Assembly: GCA_017616165.1 (NCBI GenBank)
Contig: JAFZYR010000006.1
Coordinates: 1-64,000, forward strand
Direction of reading: 5' to 3'
Source: Treponema sp.
GTDB taxonomy: Bacteria; Spirochaetota; Spirochaetia; Treponematales; Treponemataceae
DNA: 64,000 nucleotides
Every line of letters begins with the position of its first letter. Position 1 is the stretch's first letter. Shown here piece by piece: positions 44,654-52,426 of the stretch. Below the pieces are notes generated by a model. That model did no database searches, had not been told where the DNA came from, and was given only the letters and a program-made list of their open reading frames with translations. A program made the translations under genes and the position numbers.

Positions 44654-46450
44654 CTATTTGGTGTGGAAGGTGATGGCGCCGTCCCAGTTGGCTGGTGGGT
44701 TTTGAATAAACTCTATACAGCGGTCCAGCATAAGGCGTGCTGCTTTATCACCCGGAGATTCTCCAAGAGCCTTTTCAAAGTATTCACGTGCAAGATTCCA
44801 TACACCCTGCTTATATAAGTCAAAGCCCTTTGAATAGGCGTCGCGGTAGGCCGGAGAAAAATCATCTGGTCCACGGTCAATTGCATAAATAGGTACAGCC
44901 TTTTCCTTACCCTTAACCTTTACATCATCAAGATAGCGGAACTCATAACAGTCCTCGTTGTTACTGGTCTTATAAATATCATTCTTAACAGCTTCGGTAA
45001 CAAGAATCATTGAACCATAGGTTTTGGTAAGGCCTTCCATACGGGAAGCAAGGTTTACGTTATCACCAATTACCGAATAATCAGTCTTGTCGCTTGAACC
45101 AATGGAACCTACAATTACGTCTCCGTAGTGAATACCAATACCAATGTTAAACTTCATACCATCAGGCATTTTAAGGTCTTCCAGGGCAACGGTTTCCAAA
45201 GCCTCGCGCATTTCGTAAGCAGCGGCAACAGCACGACGGGCGTTATCTTCATAGCTTACAGGCGCACCAAACAGGGCCATAATGGCATCTCCAATAAACT
45301 TATCTACAGTACCACCGTACTTTTTAATTACAGTACACATAACGGTAAAGTAGCGGTTCAAAAAGGCCACGATTGTTTCCGGCTTATTAAGCTCACTTAT
45401 GCTTGTAAACGAACGGATATCGCTAAACAGAATTGCAACGTCGCGCTTTTCGCCAACGCTTACCTTGTCCGACTGTTCGGCTCCTTTTACAAGTTCATCA
45501 ATAATCTGCGGAGGAACAAAGCGGCTGAACGCTTTACGGATATTTCGTTCAAACTTAATTTTCTTTTTAAGGTAGATGGCTTTGTTGATAATTTCTGTCA
45601 TAAGCTCAATACAGAAATTAAGCAGGTCCAGCTGATGTGTTGTAAAGGTTCCTTCGCGTACAACATCTACAATTCCAACAGCTCTTCCGTCGGGACTCTT
45701 AATTTCTACACTCTGGAAGGCAGAAAGAGGAATCTCGCTCATATGATATTTTTCGAGCTGGAGTGCAGGTGTAAACTTACGTGGAGTTACCATTCGAATA
45801 TTTGTATCAGGAATTTTTTCATCAAAGTCTGTAATGCAAACCTTTAAAAATTCTGTTTCTTCGGTTTCGCTGAAATTTGAGGCACACATATAAAAGCCTT
45901 CGGCACCGTCTTCTTCATTAAGCAAAACGGCTACAGCAGGCACCTCGCAGAATTCTGTAAGCAGGTTAAGGAATTTTTCGGAAAGAACGTCCAGGTTAGA
46001 AATATAACGCATGAGTTCAAAAACCTTTTCGGCAATTCCACTTTTAAGAATGTCGCTTTCCATTGGCTGGGCAAGCTTTCCATTTTTACCAAGCTCAACA
46101 AGCTCAGAGATGTCTTCCAAAAGGTTTTCCGGGGCAAAATGAATAAACTTGTCGGTTCCGGTGTTGCGCATGTAATGGTTTTCAAAAGAAAAATCTCCGG
46201 CAGCATAAACACCAACCGGAATCTTATTCAATTTATCTATGCTCTTTATAATTCTTACAAGCTCGTTACTCTTTGGATTAAGAGACTTTGCATTTATAAG
46301 GACAGAGGCTGGCGGCGTATTGTACATGGAAACAAGAAACTTTACGCCGTTTGTTTCAAACAAAGGTTCATATTCGCTTTTTTTGAGCTTGGCGGCAATA
46401 ATTGCCTGGGTAGTTGAAGATGGCTCTAAAATTAAAATTTTCTTACTCAT
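44654..46450 (-). CDS. class III adenylate/guanylate cyclase with pseudo-receiver domain
   Basis: This 598-residue protein starts with a receiver-like fold (residues about 1-120) in which the acidic pocket is L-E-P and the phospho-accepting aspartate is asparagine (V-L-I-N-A-K), so it cannot be phosphorylated normally. A GAF-like region (about 150-300) precedes the cyclase domain (about 330-510). Both metal aspartates are present (L-F-S-D-I-R-S-F and F-I-G-D-A-I-M-A-L-F), as are the purine-selecting K (D-K-T-D-Y-S-V-I-G-D) and the N-x-x-x-R pair (N-L-A-S-R). An active enzyme, probably adenylate cyclase, is predicted. A TPR-like tail follows. It is the last gene of the chemosensory operon and overlaps the preceding gene by eight bases. 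Confidence 0.88.
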   Translation of the reverse strand: MSKKILILEPSSTTQAIIAAKLKKSEYEPLFETNGVKFLVSMYNTPPASVLINAKSLNPKSNELVRIIKSIDKLNKIPVGVYAAGDFSFENHYMRNTGTDKFIHFAPENLLEDISELVELGKNGKLAQPMESDILKSGIAEKVFELMRYISNLDVLSEKFLNLLTEFCEVPAVAVLLNEEDGAEGFYMCASNFSETEETEFLKVCITDFDEKIPDTNIRMVTPRKFTPALQLEKYHMSEIPLSAFQSVEIKSPDGRAVGIVDVVREGTFTTHQLDLLNFCIELMTEIINKAIYLKKKIKFERNIRKAFSRFVPPQIIDELVKGAEQSDKVSVGEKRDVAILFSDIRSFTSISELNKPETIVAFLNRYFTVMCTVIKKYGGTVDKFIGDAIMALFGAPVSYEDNARRAVAAAYEMREALETVALEDLKMPDGMKFNIGIGIHYGDVIVGSIGSSDKTDYSVIGDNVNLASRMEGLTKTYGSMILVTEAVKNDIYKTSNNEDCYEFRYLDDVKVKGKEKAVPIYAIDRGPDDFSPAYRDAYSKGFDLYKQGVWNLAREYFEKALGESPGDKAARLMLDRCIEFIQNPPANWDGAITFHTK

Positions 46451-48008
46451 TGTCTAACATCCTATTAAGAGTTTGTATAAGGTAATCTCTGGAAAAATCG
46501 GACTTGCTTACAAAAGCGTCTGCCTTTGCCAGAGGTCTGTCTGCCATTGCAACAACAGGCACAGACTTGTAATTGTCCATGCGCCGTATGTTGTCCAAAA
46601 GAATATCGCCGTTCATACGCGGCATTTCATCATCACACAAAATCAAATCAAACTGCTTCTGTTTGATTTTTTCCATAGCTGCAATTCCGTCGGCTGCTTC
46701 TTCTACAAGGAAATTGTTTGCAAGAAGTATTGTGCGTTCAATCTGTCTTGTGGTTTCTGAATCATCAACAATAAGAATTTTGTTGATATGCTTTTTGGTC
46801 ATGGCTTCGAATTTCTTAACGTCATAACCACGCAGAGAACGGAACATTTTCATAATATCCGGAATATGCAGGATAGGAATCATGTCGTATTTTTCGTCAA
46901 AGGCCACGCCTTCTACCGGAGTAAATTTTTCAAAGGAAGGAGGCAGGTTCTTTTTAATTACAGAAACAAATTTCTGAACGCTGTCTACGATAATTCCAAT
47001 CTTTTGTTCCTGATAATCTACAATAAGGATGGTGTCCAGAATATTAAGGTTCTTTGCCTTTTGTCCCGGGAACAAGGAAGAAAGATAATAAACAGGAATA
47101 TCTTCTTCTTCGGCATCTTCTTCCTGACCGGTTTCGCTTTCTACAACGTATTTTACAATTTTCTGATTCTGCACTGTTTCATAGTTGAGCGGACTTTCGC
47201 AGATAACGTCGTGAATATAAAACGAAGGAATAAGATATTTGGCGCCGTTTGCGGTAACAAAAAAGCCCTGAGATTCCTGATGGTTTTGCAGGAAGGTATC
47301 GTCCTGAATAAGGCCCAGAAGATTTTCGTGGGTAATAAGCAGAGAGTTCTGCAGGTTCTGTGTATCGTTTGCAAGCAGCTTGTAGGCTTCGTTTATGGCA
47401 TGCATGTCCTTATCTGCAATTGCCGTCTTGAGCATGGCAACCTGATTATTGATGATGTAAGTACGTGCAATCATCTCTTCATCCAGGTTTACGATGTCCG
47501 AAAGCTTTTCGCTGGAAATCTTAAGAATTTCTTCCGGCTTTTTGATGTTCTTTCTTTTGTTTGCGCGTGCAGCCTTTAATTTGTGCTGCAGCCATTTGTC
47601 GGTGTCTGTATGTCTTATAAGATGATTAGGATCAAAAATTTCTCCTGCAACTGCCTTGTCACAGTAAAGCAGATACTGGCGGACATCAATTTCCTCAAGC
47701 TCAGGAGATTTTGTTTCTATGAGATTACAGCATTCGGCAATTTTATCTGCAACAAGATTTAAGAGCAGGGCAAGGTTTTCGGAAAAAACTATTTTATCGT
47801 CGCACAGGGCCTTGTAAATATCTTCTACGGCTTTGTAAAGATGATAAACGTTCATAAATCCAAGGATGCGGGAGTTTTCCTTGGTCATACTTAAAAACTT
47901 TAGGTTACCCCTGTAATTTTTTGGATGTGATTTGAGTTCGTCTATGAGGGTTCTGGTTTCTGCAAGATAGCATTTTACTGTTTCGTCCAGCTCTTTTGTG
48001 TCTTTCAT
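46443..48008 (-). CDS. kinase-less CheA-like scaffold (pseudo-HPt, CheA dimerisation helices, CheW domain, receiver)
   Basis: This 521-residue protein begins with an HPt-like helical domain (1-120). Where CheA has H-T-x-K-G-x-S-R it reads S-M-T-K-E-N-S-R, so the phospho-accepting histidine is replaced by serine (S40). Residues about 165-240 resemble CheA dimerisation helices (S-E-K-L-S-D-I-V-N-L-D-E-E-M). The ATP-binding domain that should come next is absent, and the sequence passes straight to a CheW-like domain (about 245-395). The C-terminal receiver (about 408-521) keeps D415/D416, D459 and K502 but has alanine for the switch Thr/Ser. It therefore looks like a CheA stripped of kinase activity, acting as an array scaffold with a phosphorylatable receiver. 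It overlaps cheR by four bases. Confidence 0.82.
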   Translation of the reverse strand: MKDTKELDETVKCYLAETRTLIDELKSHPKNYRGNLKFLSMTKENSRILGFMNVYHLYKAVEDIYKALCDDKIVFSENLALLLNLVADKIAECCNLIETKSPELEEIDVRQYLLYCDKAVAGEIFDPNHLIRHTDTDKWLQHKLKAARANKRKNIKKPEEILKISSEKLSDIVNLDEEMIARTYIINNQVAMLKTAIADKDMHAINEAYKLLANDTQNLQNSLLITHENLLGLIQDDTFLQNHQESQGFFVTANGAKYLIPSFYIHDVICESPLNYETVQNQKIVKYVVESETGQEEDAEEEDIPVYYLSSLFPGQKAKNLNILDTILIVDYQEQKIGIIVDSVQKFVSVIKKNLPPSFEKFTPVEGVAFDEKYDMIPILHIPDIMKMFRSLRGYDVKKFEAMTKKHINKILIVDDSETTRQIERTILLANNFLVEEAADGIAAMEKIKQKQFDLILCDDEMPRMNGDILLDNIRRMDNYKSVPVVAMADRPLAKADAFVSKSDFSRDYLIQTLNRMLDNE

Positions 48009-48838
48009 AGGCCCTCCTTTTTTCTAAAATAAAACACCTTTCCGTCCGAAACCTTTTCTAGTCCCGGAGGAAGCTCCATGGCATCTATTGAAGCAACTTC
48101 GTTCATCGAAACAAAAAGATAGCCGCCCGGAACAAGAGATTCCTGTGCTATTTTTGCAAGGATTTCTTTTTTCATCTGGCTACTAAAATATATAAATACA
48201 TTGCGAATAAAAATAATGTGCTGGTTTCTTGGAAAATCCTCCAGGCGCGAAAGATTTATCTGTCTGCAGGAAACACGGCTGCGTATGTCTACAGATAATT
48301 CATAGCCTCCGTTTGGCAGCTTGTAGGGCTCCAGAAGCTGATGAAAGGCAGCACCATCTACAGAACGAACTGCCTTTTTTTTGTATTTGGCATCGTTACA
48401 GGTAGTAAGCACCTTGGTATTTATATCACTTGCAATGCATTCGGTTCTTATTCCCATAGAGTCTGCCAGCAGTAAAAGTGAATATATTTCTTCTCCTGTT
48501 GAACACGCTGCGCTCCAGATTCTAAGGCGCTTTATAGGGCTCTTTTCCAGAAGCTCCGGATATATCTTTGATTTTAAAAGCTGGAATTGCGCTTCTTCGC
48601 GGAAAAAGTAGGTTTCGTTTACAGTTGCGCTGTTTATGAGGTTCATCATTTCGTCGCGGTCGTCCTCCAGGATTTTTATATATTCCTGGTAAGAATGTGG
48701 AGCTTCTCCCTTTTTAGGGGCGGTTTCCAGCTGCTTGTCTATATAATTTTTTATGCCAATCCTGTGGCTGTCGCGTGGAATAATGCCGGTGCGCTGAGTA
48801 ATAAACTGAATTATCTGTTCAAAAAACTGCTCGTTCAT
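48005..48838 (-). CDS. cheR: CheR chemoreceptor methyltransferase
   Basis: This 277-residue cytoplasmic enzyme has the CheR N-terminal helical domain and the SAM-binding methyltransferase fold: E-T-Y-F-F-R-E near residue 92, I-W-S-A-A-C-S-T-G-E-E-I-Y-S, A-S-D-I-N, and F-I-R-N-V-F-I-Y-F near 210. It methylates receptor glutamates using S-adenosylmethionine. No C-terminal receptor-docking pentapeptide is evident on the receptor in this operon. It is directly adjacent to cheB (zero spacing) and overlaps the next gene, so the operon is tightly coupled. Confidence 0.93.
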   Translation of the reverse strand: MNEQFFEQIIQFITQRTGIIPRDSHRIGIKNYIDKQLETAPKKGEAPHSYQEYIKILEDDRDEMMNLINSATVNETYFFREEAQFQLLKSKIYPELLEKSPIKRLRIWSAACSTGEEIYSLLLLADSMGIRTECIASDINTKVLTTCNDAKYKKKAVRSVDGAAFHQLLEPYKLPNGGYELSVDIRSRVSCRQINLSRLEDFPRNQHIIFIRNVFIYFSSQMKKEILAKIAQESLVPGGYLFVSMNEVASIDAMELPPGLEKVSDGKVFYFRKKEGL

Positions 48839-49891
48839 TTATACCAGCCTCAATATTTCGCGGGCAATAATACCTCTTGGATATACCTTTGTTGCAGCTT
48901 CAAGTTCAATTGCGGCAGCAGGCATTCCAAACACAGCACAGGTAGATTTATCCTCGGCGATTGTGTAACCACCGTTGTTTACAATATCCTTACAGCCTTC
49001 GGCACCATCGCGACCCATACCTGTAAGCAGCACAGCAAGACAATGCTTTGCGTAAAGACTTGCAGCACTGCGAAACAGCTTGTTTACTGCAGGACGCAAA
49101 AATCTTTCTGGAGGTTCATCGCTAAGCTTTAGGACAGGCTTTCCATCCTTGTTGATAAAATCTATTACAAGATGCTTGTCTGCAGGCGCCATGTAAACAT
49201 GACCCTTTTGAGCAATCTGTCCATCCTTTGCAAGCTCCATAGGAGTGTCCGGGCAGGTAGAATTAAACCAGCTTACCATCTTTTGATCCGAGCCTGTGTC
49301 TATATGCTGTACATACAAAATTGGCAGCGGAAAATTCTTGCCCAAGCCCTTAAGCACCTCCTGGACTGCAGTAGGTCCTCCGGTAGAAGCTCCTATACAT
49401 AAAATTTTATAGCTGTGAGCCGGATAGTCTTTTTTAATTTCCTTGTCTGCTTCGTGAGCTACTGGCTTTTCTGCACAGCTATGGCAGGTAGAATATTTTT
49501 TAATGGTTTCGGTAATTTTTTCTATAAAATAAACCATGCTCTGTGAGCTCAGAGAAGAAAAGCTTGGTTTAATGTCGTAGAGTATTGCACCTGCGCCCAG
49601 GGCATCTGCCTTTGCAGAATTGTCTTCGCAATAAACGCATACAGGAATACCAAGCTCCTTTGTAATTACGCTGGTGGCTTCTACTCCGTTCATTTCGGGC
49701 ATGTCATAGTCTGTAACAACAAGGTCTACTCTGTTCTGATGGCAAAAGTCTACAGCCTTGCGTCCGTTAGAAACAGAGCCTGCAATTTCAAAGAGGCCTG
49801 TTTCTTTAAAGGCTTTTTCAAAAATGCCTCTTGCAATGGCTGAGTCGTCAACTATAAGAACTTTAAATTTTTTGTCTTTGTTTTCGCCCAT
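48839..49891 (-). CDS. cheB: CheB receptor methylesterase/deamidase
   Basis: This 350-residue protein has an N-terminal receiver with D15/D16 and phospho-acceptor D61 (V-V-T-D-Y-D-M-P-E-M-N-G) and a C-terminal methylesterase domain. The full catalytic triad is present: S169 (G-A-S-T-G-G-P), H196 (V-Q-H-I-D) and D295 (T-G-M-G-R-D-G-A-E-G). It removes methyl groups from receptors. Since the operon lacks a kinase, phosphorylation of D61 must come from another CheA or not occur. Confidence 0.94.
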   Translation of the reverse strand: MGENKDKKFKVLIVDDSAIARGIFEKAFKETGLFEIAGSVSNGRKAVDFCHQNRVDLVVTDYDMPEMNGVEATSVITKELGIPVCVYCEDNSAKADALGAGAILYDIKPSFSSLSSQSMVYFIEKITETIKKYSTCHSCAEKPVAHEADKEIKKDYPAHSYKILCIGASTGGPTAVQEVLKGLGKNFPLPILYVQHIDTGSDQKMVSWFNSTCPDTPMELAKDGQIAQKGHVYMAPADKHLVIDFINKDGKPVLKLSDEPPERFLRPAVNKLFRSAASLYAKHCLAVLLTGMGRDGAEGCKDIVNNGGYTIAEDKSTCAVFGMPAAAIELEAATKVYPRGIIAREILRLV

Positions 49892-50347
49892 CTAGTCATC
49901 CTTTCCCAGGTCATTGCAAAGAACTTCTTCTATTCTGTCTGCATCAAAAATTGGAATAAATTTGAATTTGTATTTTACCTTGTCCGGATAGATGTCATCC
50001 TCTTCCGGCTCAAAGAATACTTCTATGTTTGAAATATGAATACAAAAGTTGTCATCATCGCGCTTGAACAAAAGAAAAACCTTTTCTTCAATGTCGTTGT
50101 TTTCTTCCTTGTCCATTTTAAGCACATTAATTACTGCATAAGGATTTCCGCGGCAGTTTATTACACCTTCTATGTAATCAGGAGCAAAGGGTATGGCATG
50201 AACCTTAGAGCCATAAACAATTTCCTGAATAAGGCTGGACTTAAAAGCGTACTGATGTTTTTTTATGGAAAAAACCAGATAGGAGCCTTCGTTGCCTTCG
50301 TAAAGCTCCTTGATTTCTTCCGCAGTTTTTGCGTCAATTTCTTCCAT
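49892..50347 (-). CDS. cheW: CheW-like coupling protein
   Basis: This 151-residue single CheW domain has the pattern Y-L-V-F-S-I-K-K-H-Q-Y-A-F, I-Q-E-I-V-Y, I-P-F-A-P-D-Y-I-E-G-V-I-N-C-R-G-N-P-Y-A-V-I-N-V, and ends F-K-F-I-P-I-F-D-A-D-R-I. It normally links receptors to CheA. It lies between the receptor gene (5-base gap) and cheB. Together with the CheW domain in the kinase-less CheA-like protein it could build receptor rings without a kinase. Confidence 0.93.
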   Translation of the reverse strand: MEEIDAKTAEEIKELYEGNEGSYLVFSIKKHQYAFKSSLIQEIVYGSKVHAIPFAPDYIEGVINCRGNPYAVINVLKMDKEENNDIEEKVFLLFKRDDDNFCIHISNIEVFFEPEEDDIYPDKVKYKFKFIPIFDADRIEEVLCNDLGKDD

Positions 50348-50352
50348 GGCAA

Positions 50353-52164
50353 TTATTTTCCGGTTTTAGCAGATTTTTTTTCATCGTCCGAAGACTGTAC
50401 GCTGTTGTTCATAGCCTCTGACATCTGACGGATATGCTCTGATGATGAAGAAATATTGTCTGTAGCAACAGTAAAGTTTTCTACACCGGCAGAAATCTGC
50501 TTAAGGGCAATAAGAATCTGCTCCGAAGCGCTTGTCTGCTGCTGAATGATTTCGGTAATATCTGTGGCAGAAGCGGCTGTAACCTCGGCAGAGTTTTTGA
50601 TGGAAGCAAACATTTCTCCAAGATTCTTTGCGTTTTCGTAGCCTTCGTTGATTTTTTCGGTACCACTTTCGGAAGCAAGAATGAGCGAGTCAGAGCTGTG
50701 CTGAATCTCGTTAATGCGTTCCTTAATTTCCTTTGTACCGTCAATAATACCATCACTAAGACGACGGATTTCGTTAGCAACAATACGGAAGGATTTTCCA
50801 GCCTCGCCCGCACTTGAAGCTTCCAACTCGGCATTGAAGGCGATAATCTTTGCCTGGTCTGCAACGTTGTTGATGAGGGTTACAATATCCCAGATGCTTT
50901 CGATTCTTTCGCTAAGCACCTTCATGCCTTCGATAGTCTGCTGGTTTGCATCAAAGATTGCGTGCAGCTGTGCAACGTTCTGTTCAATAGAGGCAACACC
51001 GTCTGCAACGTCGGAAGAGGTTTTTTCTGCAACCTTTGAAACGTCGTGAATCTTGGAAGAGATATTTTCAGAAAGAGCATTGGAGTCTTCCATGGTGGCA
51101 ACAATTTCCTTTACAGCGGCACTCTGATCCTGAGCAGTTGCGGCATTTTCCTTTGCAGCAACAACAAGAGTCTGAGTTTCTTCGTAAAGTGTTGCTCCAA
51201 GCTCCTGCTCGTTCTTTCGCATTTTGCGGATTGTAAAGATGTTAAGAACAGACATTACAACACTGAATATGATGAGTGCCAGCTCAAAGGTAATGATTAC
51301 ATTAGAAAGCTGACCTGTAAAATCAATAACCGGACCTTCAATTACGATAAACCACGGTGAGTCCCCGATGCTGCAGATTGCAAAAAAGTTTTTGCGGTCA
51401 ACAGAAACATGAAGCTCTCCGTTCATCCATTCCTTAAGATCGCCCTTGTAGGCTGTTTCATCAGTATATTTTTTTGTAAGGATTTTAGACGGGTCTTTGT
51501 TAGAAAGATAATAGCCTTCCTGGTTTATAAGTGCAGCCCTGCTGTTTTTAGAAAACTGAATCTCGTCAACAACACCGGCAAGCTTGTCCAATAGAATATC
51601 GCAGCCTACAACACCTTTTACTTTTCCATCAGCACCAGTAATACTCTGCGAAACTGCAACTGCAAGTGTTCCAGAAAGTGCGTCTAAATAAGGGTTGGCA
51701 TAAGTGATTTTTCCTTTGTTTTTTATGGCATCGTTGTACCATTCTCGTTCTGTATGCTCAAAAGTTTCTGGCGGAACCCAGTTGTTTGATTCTATGAACA
51801 TACCGCCTTTTCTAAGAGGAGTTGCTGAACCATAATAAAAGGAATTTGAATATTCCAGATTCTGCGAAAGAATTGTAACCAGAGCCTGAAGAACAGCTTC
51901 ATCATCCGAAAGAGAAGCAAAATTTTTAAAGTTTTCAAGATTTACCGTGATAGGCTCCATGCGCTTCATGATTTCGGAATTAACCTTTTCCATAGAATAA
52001 TTGAGCTCGGAAGTAAGGTAATACTGAATTATTTTGTTGGAAATATCATAAAAGAAGGTGCAGGCAACAATTGTTACCGTAAGAAGCGGTGCCAGCATTC
52101 CCCAGAAAAGTCTGCGAGACTTTTTCTTAGTTGACATATTCTTAAAATCATTTTTTTTGGCCAT
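50353..52164 (-). CDS. methyl-accepting chemotaxis protein with periplasmic Cache domain
   Basis: This 603-residue receptor has TM1 at about residues 19-40, a periplasmic dCache-type sensor (about 41-285, with the E-W-Y-N-D-A signature and Y-A-N-P-Y-L-D-A), and TM2 at about 288-312. A cytoplasmic helical hairpin follows without a recognisable HAMP. The highly conserved tip, usually Q-T-N-L-L-A-L-N-A-A-I-E-A-A-R-A-G-E, reads Q-A-K-I-I-A-F-N-A-E-L-E-A-S-S-A-G-E (437-454), losing the arginine and altering several kinase-contact positions. This fits an array with a nonstandard partner. CAGGAG precedes the ATG. It heads the operon receptor-cheW-cheB-cheR-scaffold-cyclase. Confidence 0.92.
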   Translation of the reverse strand: MAKKNDFKNMSTKKKSRRLFWGMLAPLLTVTIVACTFFYDISNKIIQYYLTSELNYSMEKVNSEIMKRMEPITVNLENFKNFASLSDDEAVLQALVTILSQNLEYSNSFYYGSATPLRKGGMFIESNNWVPPETFEHTEREWYNDAIKNKGKITYANPYLDALSGTLAVAVSQSITGADGKVKGVVGCDILLDKLAGVVDEIQFSKNSRAALINQEGYYLSNKDPSKILTKKYTDETAYKGDLKEWMNGELHVSVDRKNFFAICSIGDSPWFIVIEGPVIDFTGQLSNVIITFELALIIFSVVMSVLNIFTIRKMRKNEQELGATLYEETQTLVVAAKENAATAQDQSAAVKEIVATMEDSNALSENISSKIHDVSKVAEKTSSDVADGVASIEQNVAQLHAIFDANQQTIEGMKVLSERIESIWDIVTLINNVADQAKIIAFNAELEASSAGEAGKSFRIVANEIRRLSDGIIDGTKEIKERINEIQHSSDSLILASESGTEKINEGYENAKNLGEMFASIKNSAEVTAASATDITEIIQQQTSASEQILIALKQISAGVENFTVATDNISSSSEHIRQMSEAMNNSVQSSDDEKKSAKTGK

Positions 52165-52217
52165 AAAAAAACTCCTGATGAATGAGTGTGGGTAAACTAT
52201 TTTTAAATATATTAATA

Positions 52218-52223
52218 ATTATA
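52218..52223 (-). promoter_or_regulatory. candidate -10 box of the chemosensory operon
   Basis: The minus strand reads TATAAT here, about 55 bases before the ATG at 52164, with CAGGAG near the start codon. The -35 region is only T-rich. No GCCGATAA-type box is seen on this side, so the operon seems not to share the giant-gene promoter type. Confidence 0.4.
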
Positions 52224-52280
52224 CAACCAAAAGTGCCAAAAAAAAAGAAATTTCGTAGAGTTTACCAACCTTATTCAACA

Positions 52281-52307
52281 CTTGACAAACACTGTGTTTT
52301 TGTCAAG
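52281..52307. repeat. palindrome overlapping the -35 of the giant lipoprotein 3 promoter
   Basis: CTTGACAAA (52281-52289) and TTTGTCAAG (52299-52307) are exact complements with an inner CAC-T-GTG, forming a nearly continuous palindrome. Its right arm contains the TCAAG of the -35. It could be an operator or a cruciform-forming site. Confidence 0.65.
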
Positions 52308-52330
52308 AATTCGTGGGTTTTTGCCGATAA
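52303..52330 (+). promoter_or_regulatory. sigma-28-like promoter of giant lipoprotein 3
   Basis: TCAAGAAT (52303-52310), a 12-base spacer, then perfect GCCGATAA (52323-52330), 96 bases before the ATG at 52427. Same layout as 3058-3085 and 16796-16823. Confidence 0.7.
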
Positions 52331-52426
52331 TTATATTTGCAGAATAGTAAAAAAGTAATTTTTTGATAAAAAAGTTGTTTAATTGTGGCAGCAGTACAGC
52401 ATCTGGAGAGTTGTTGAGGTGATTTT

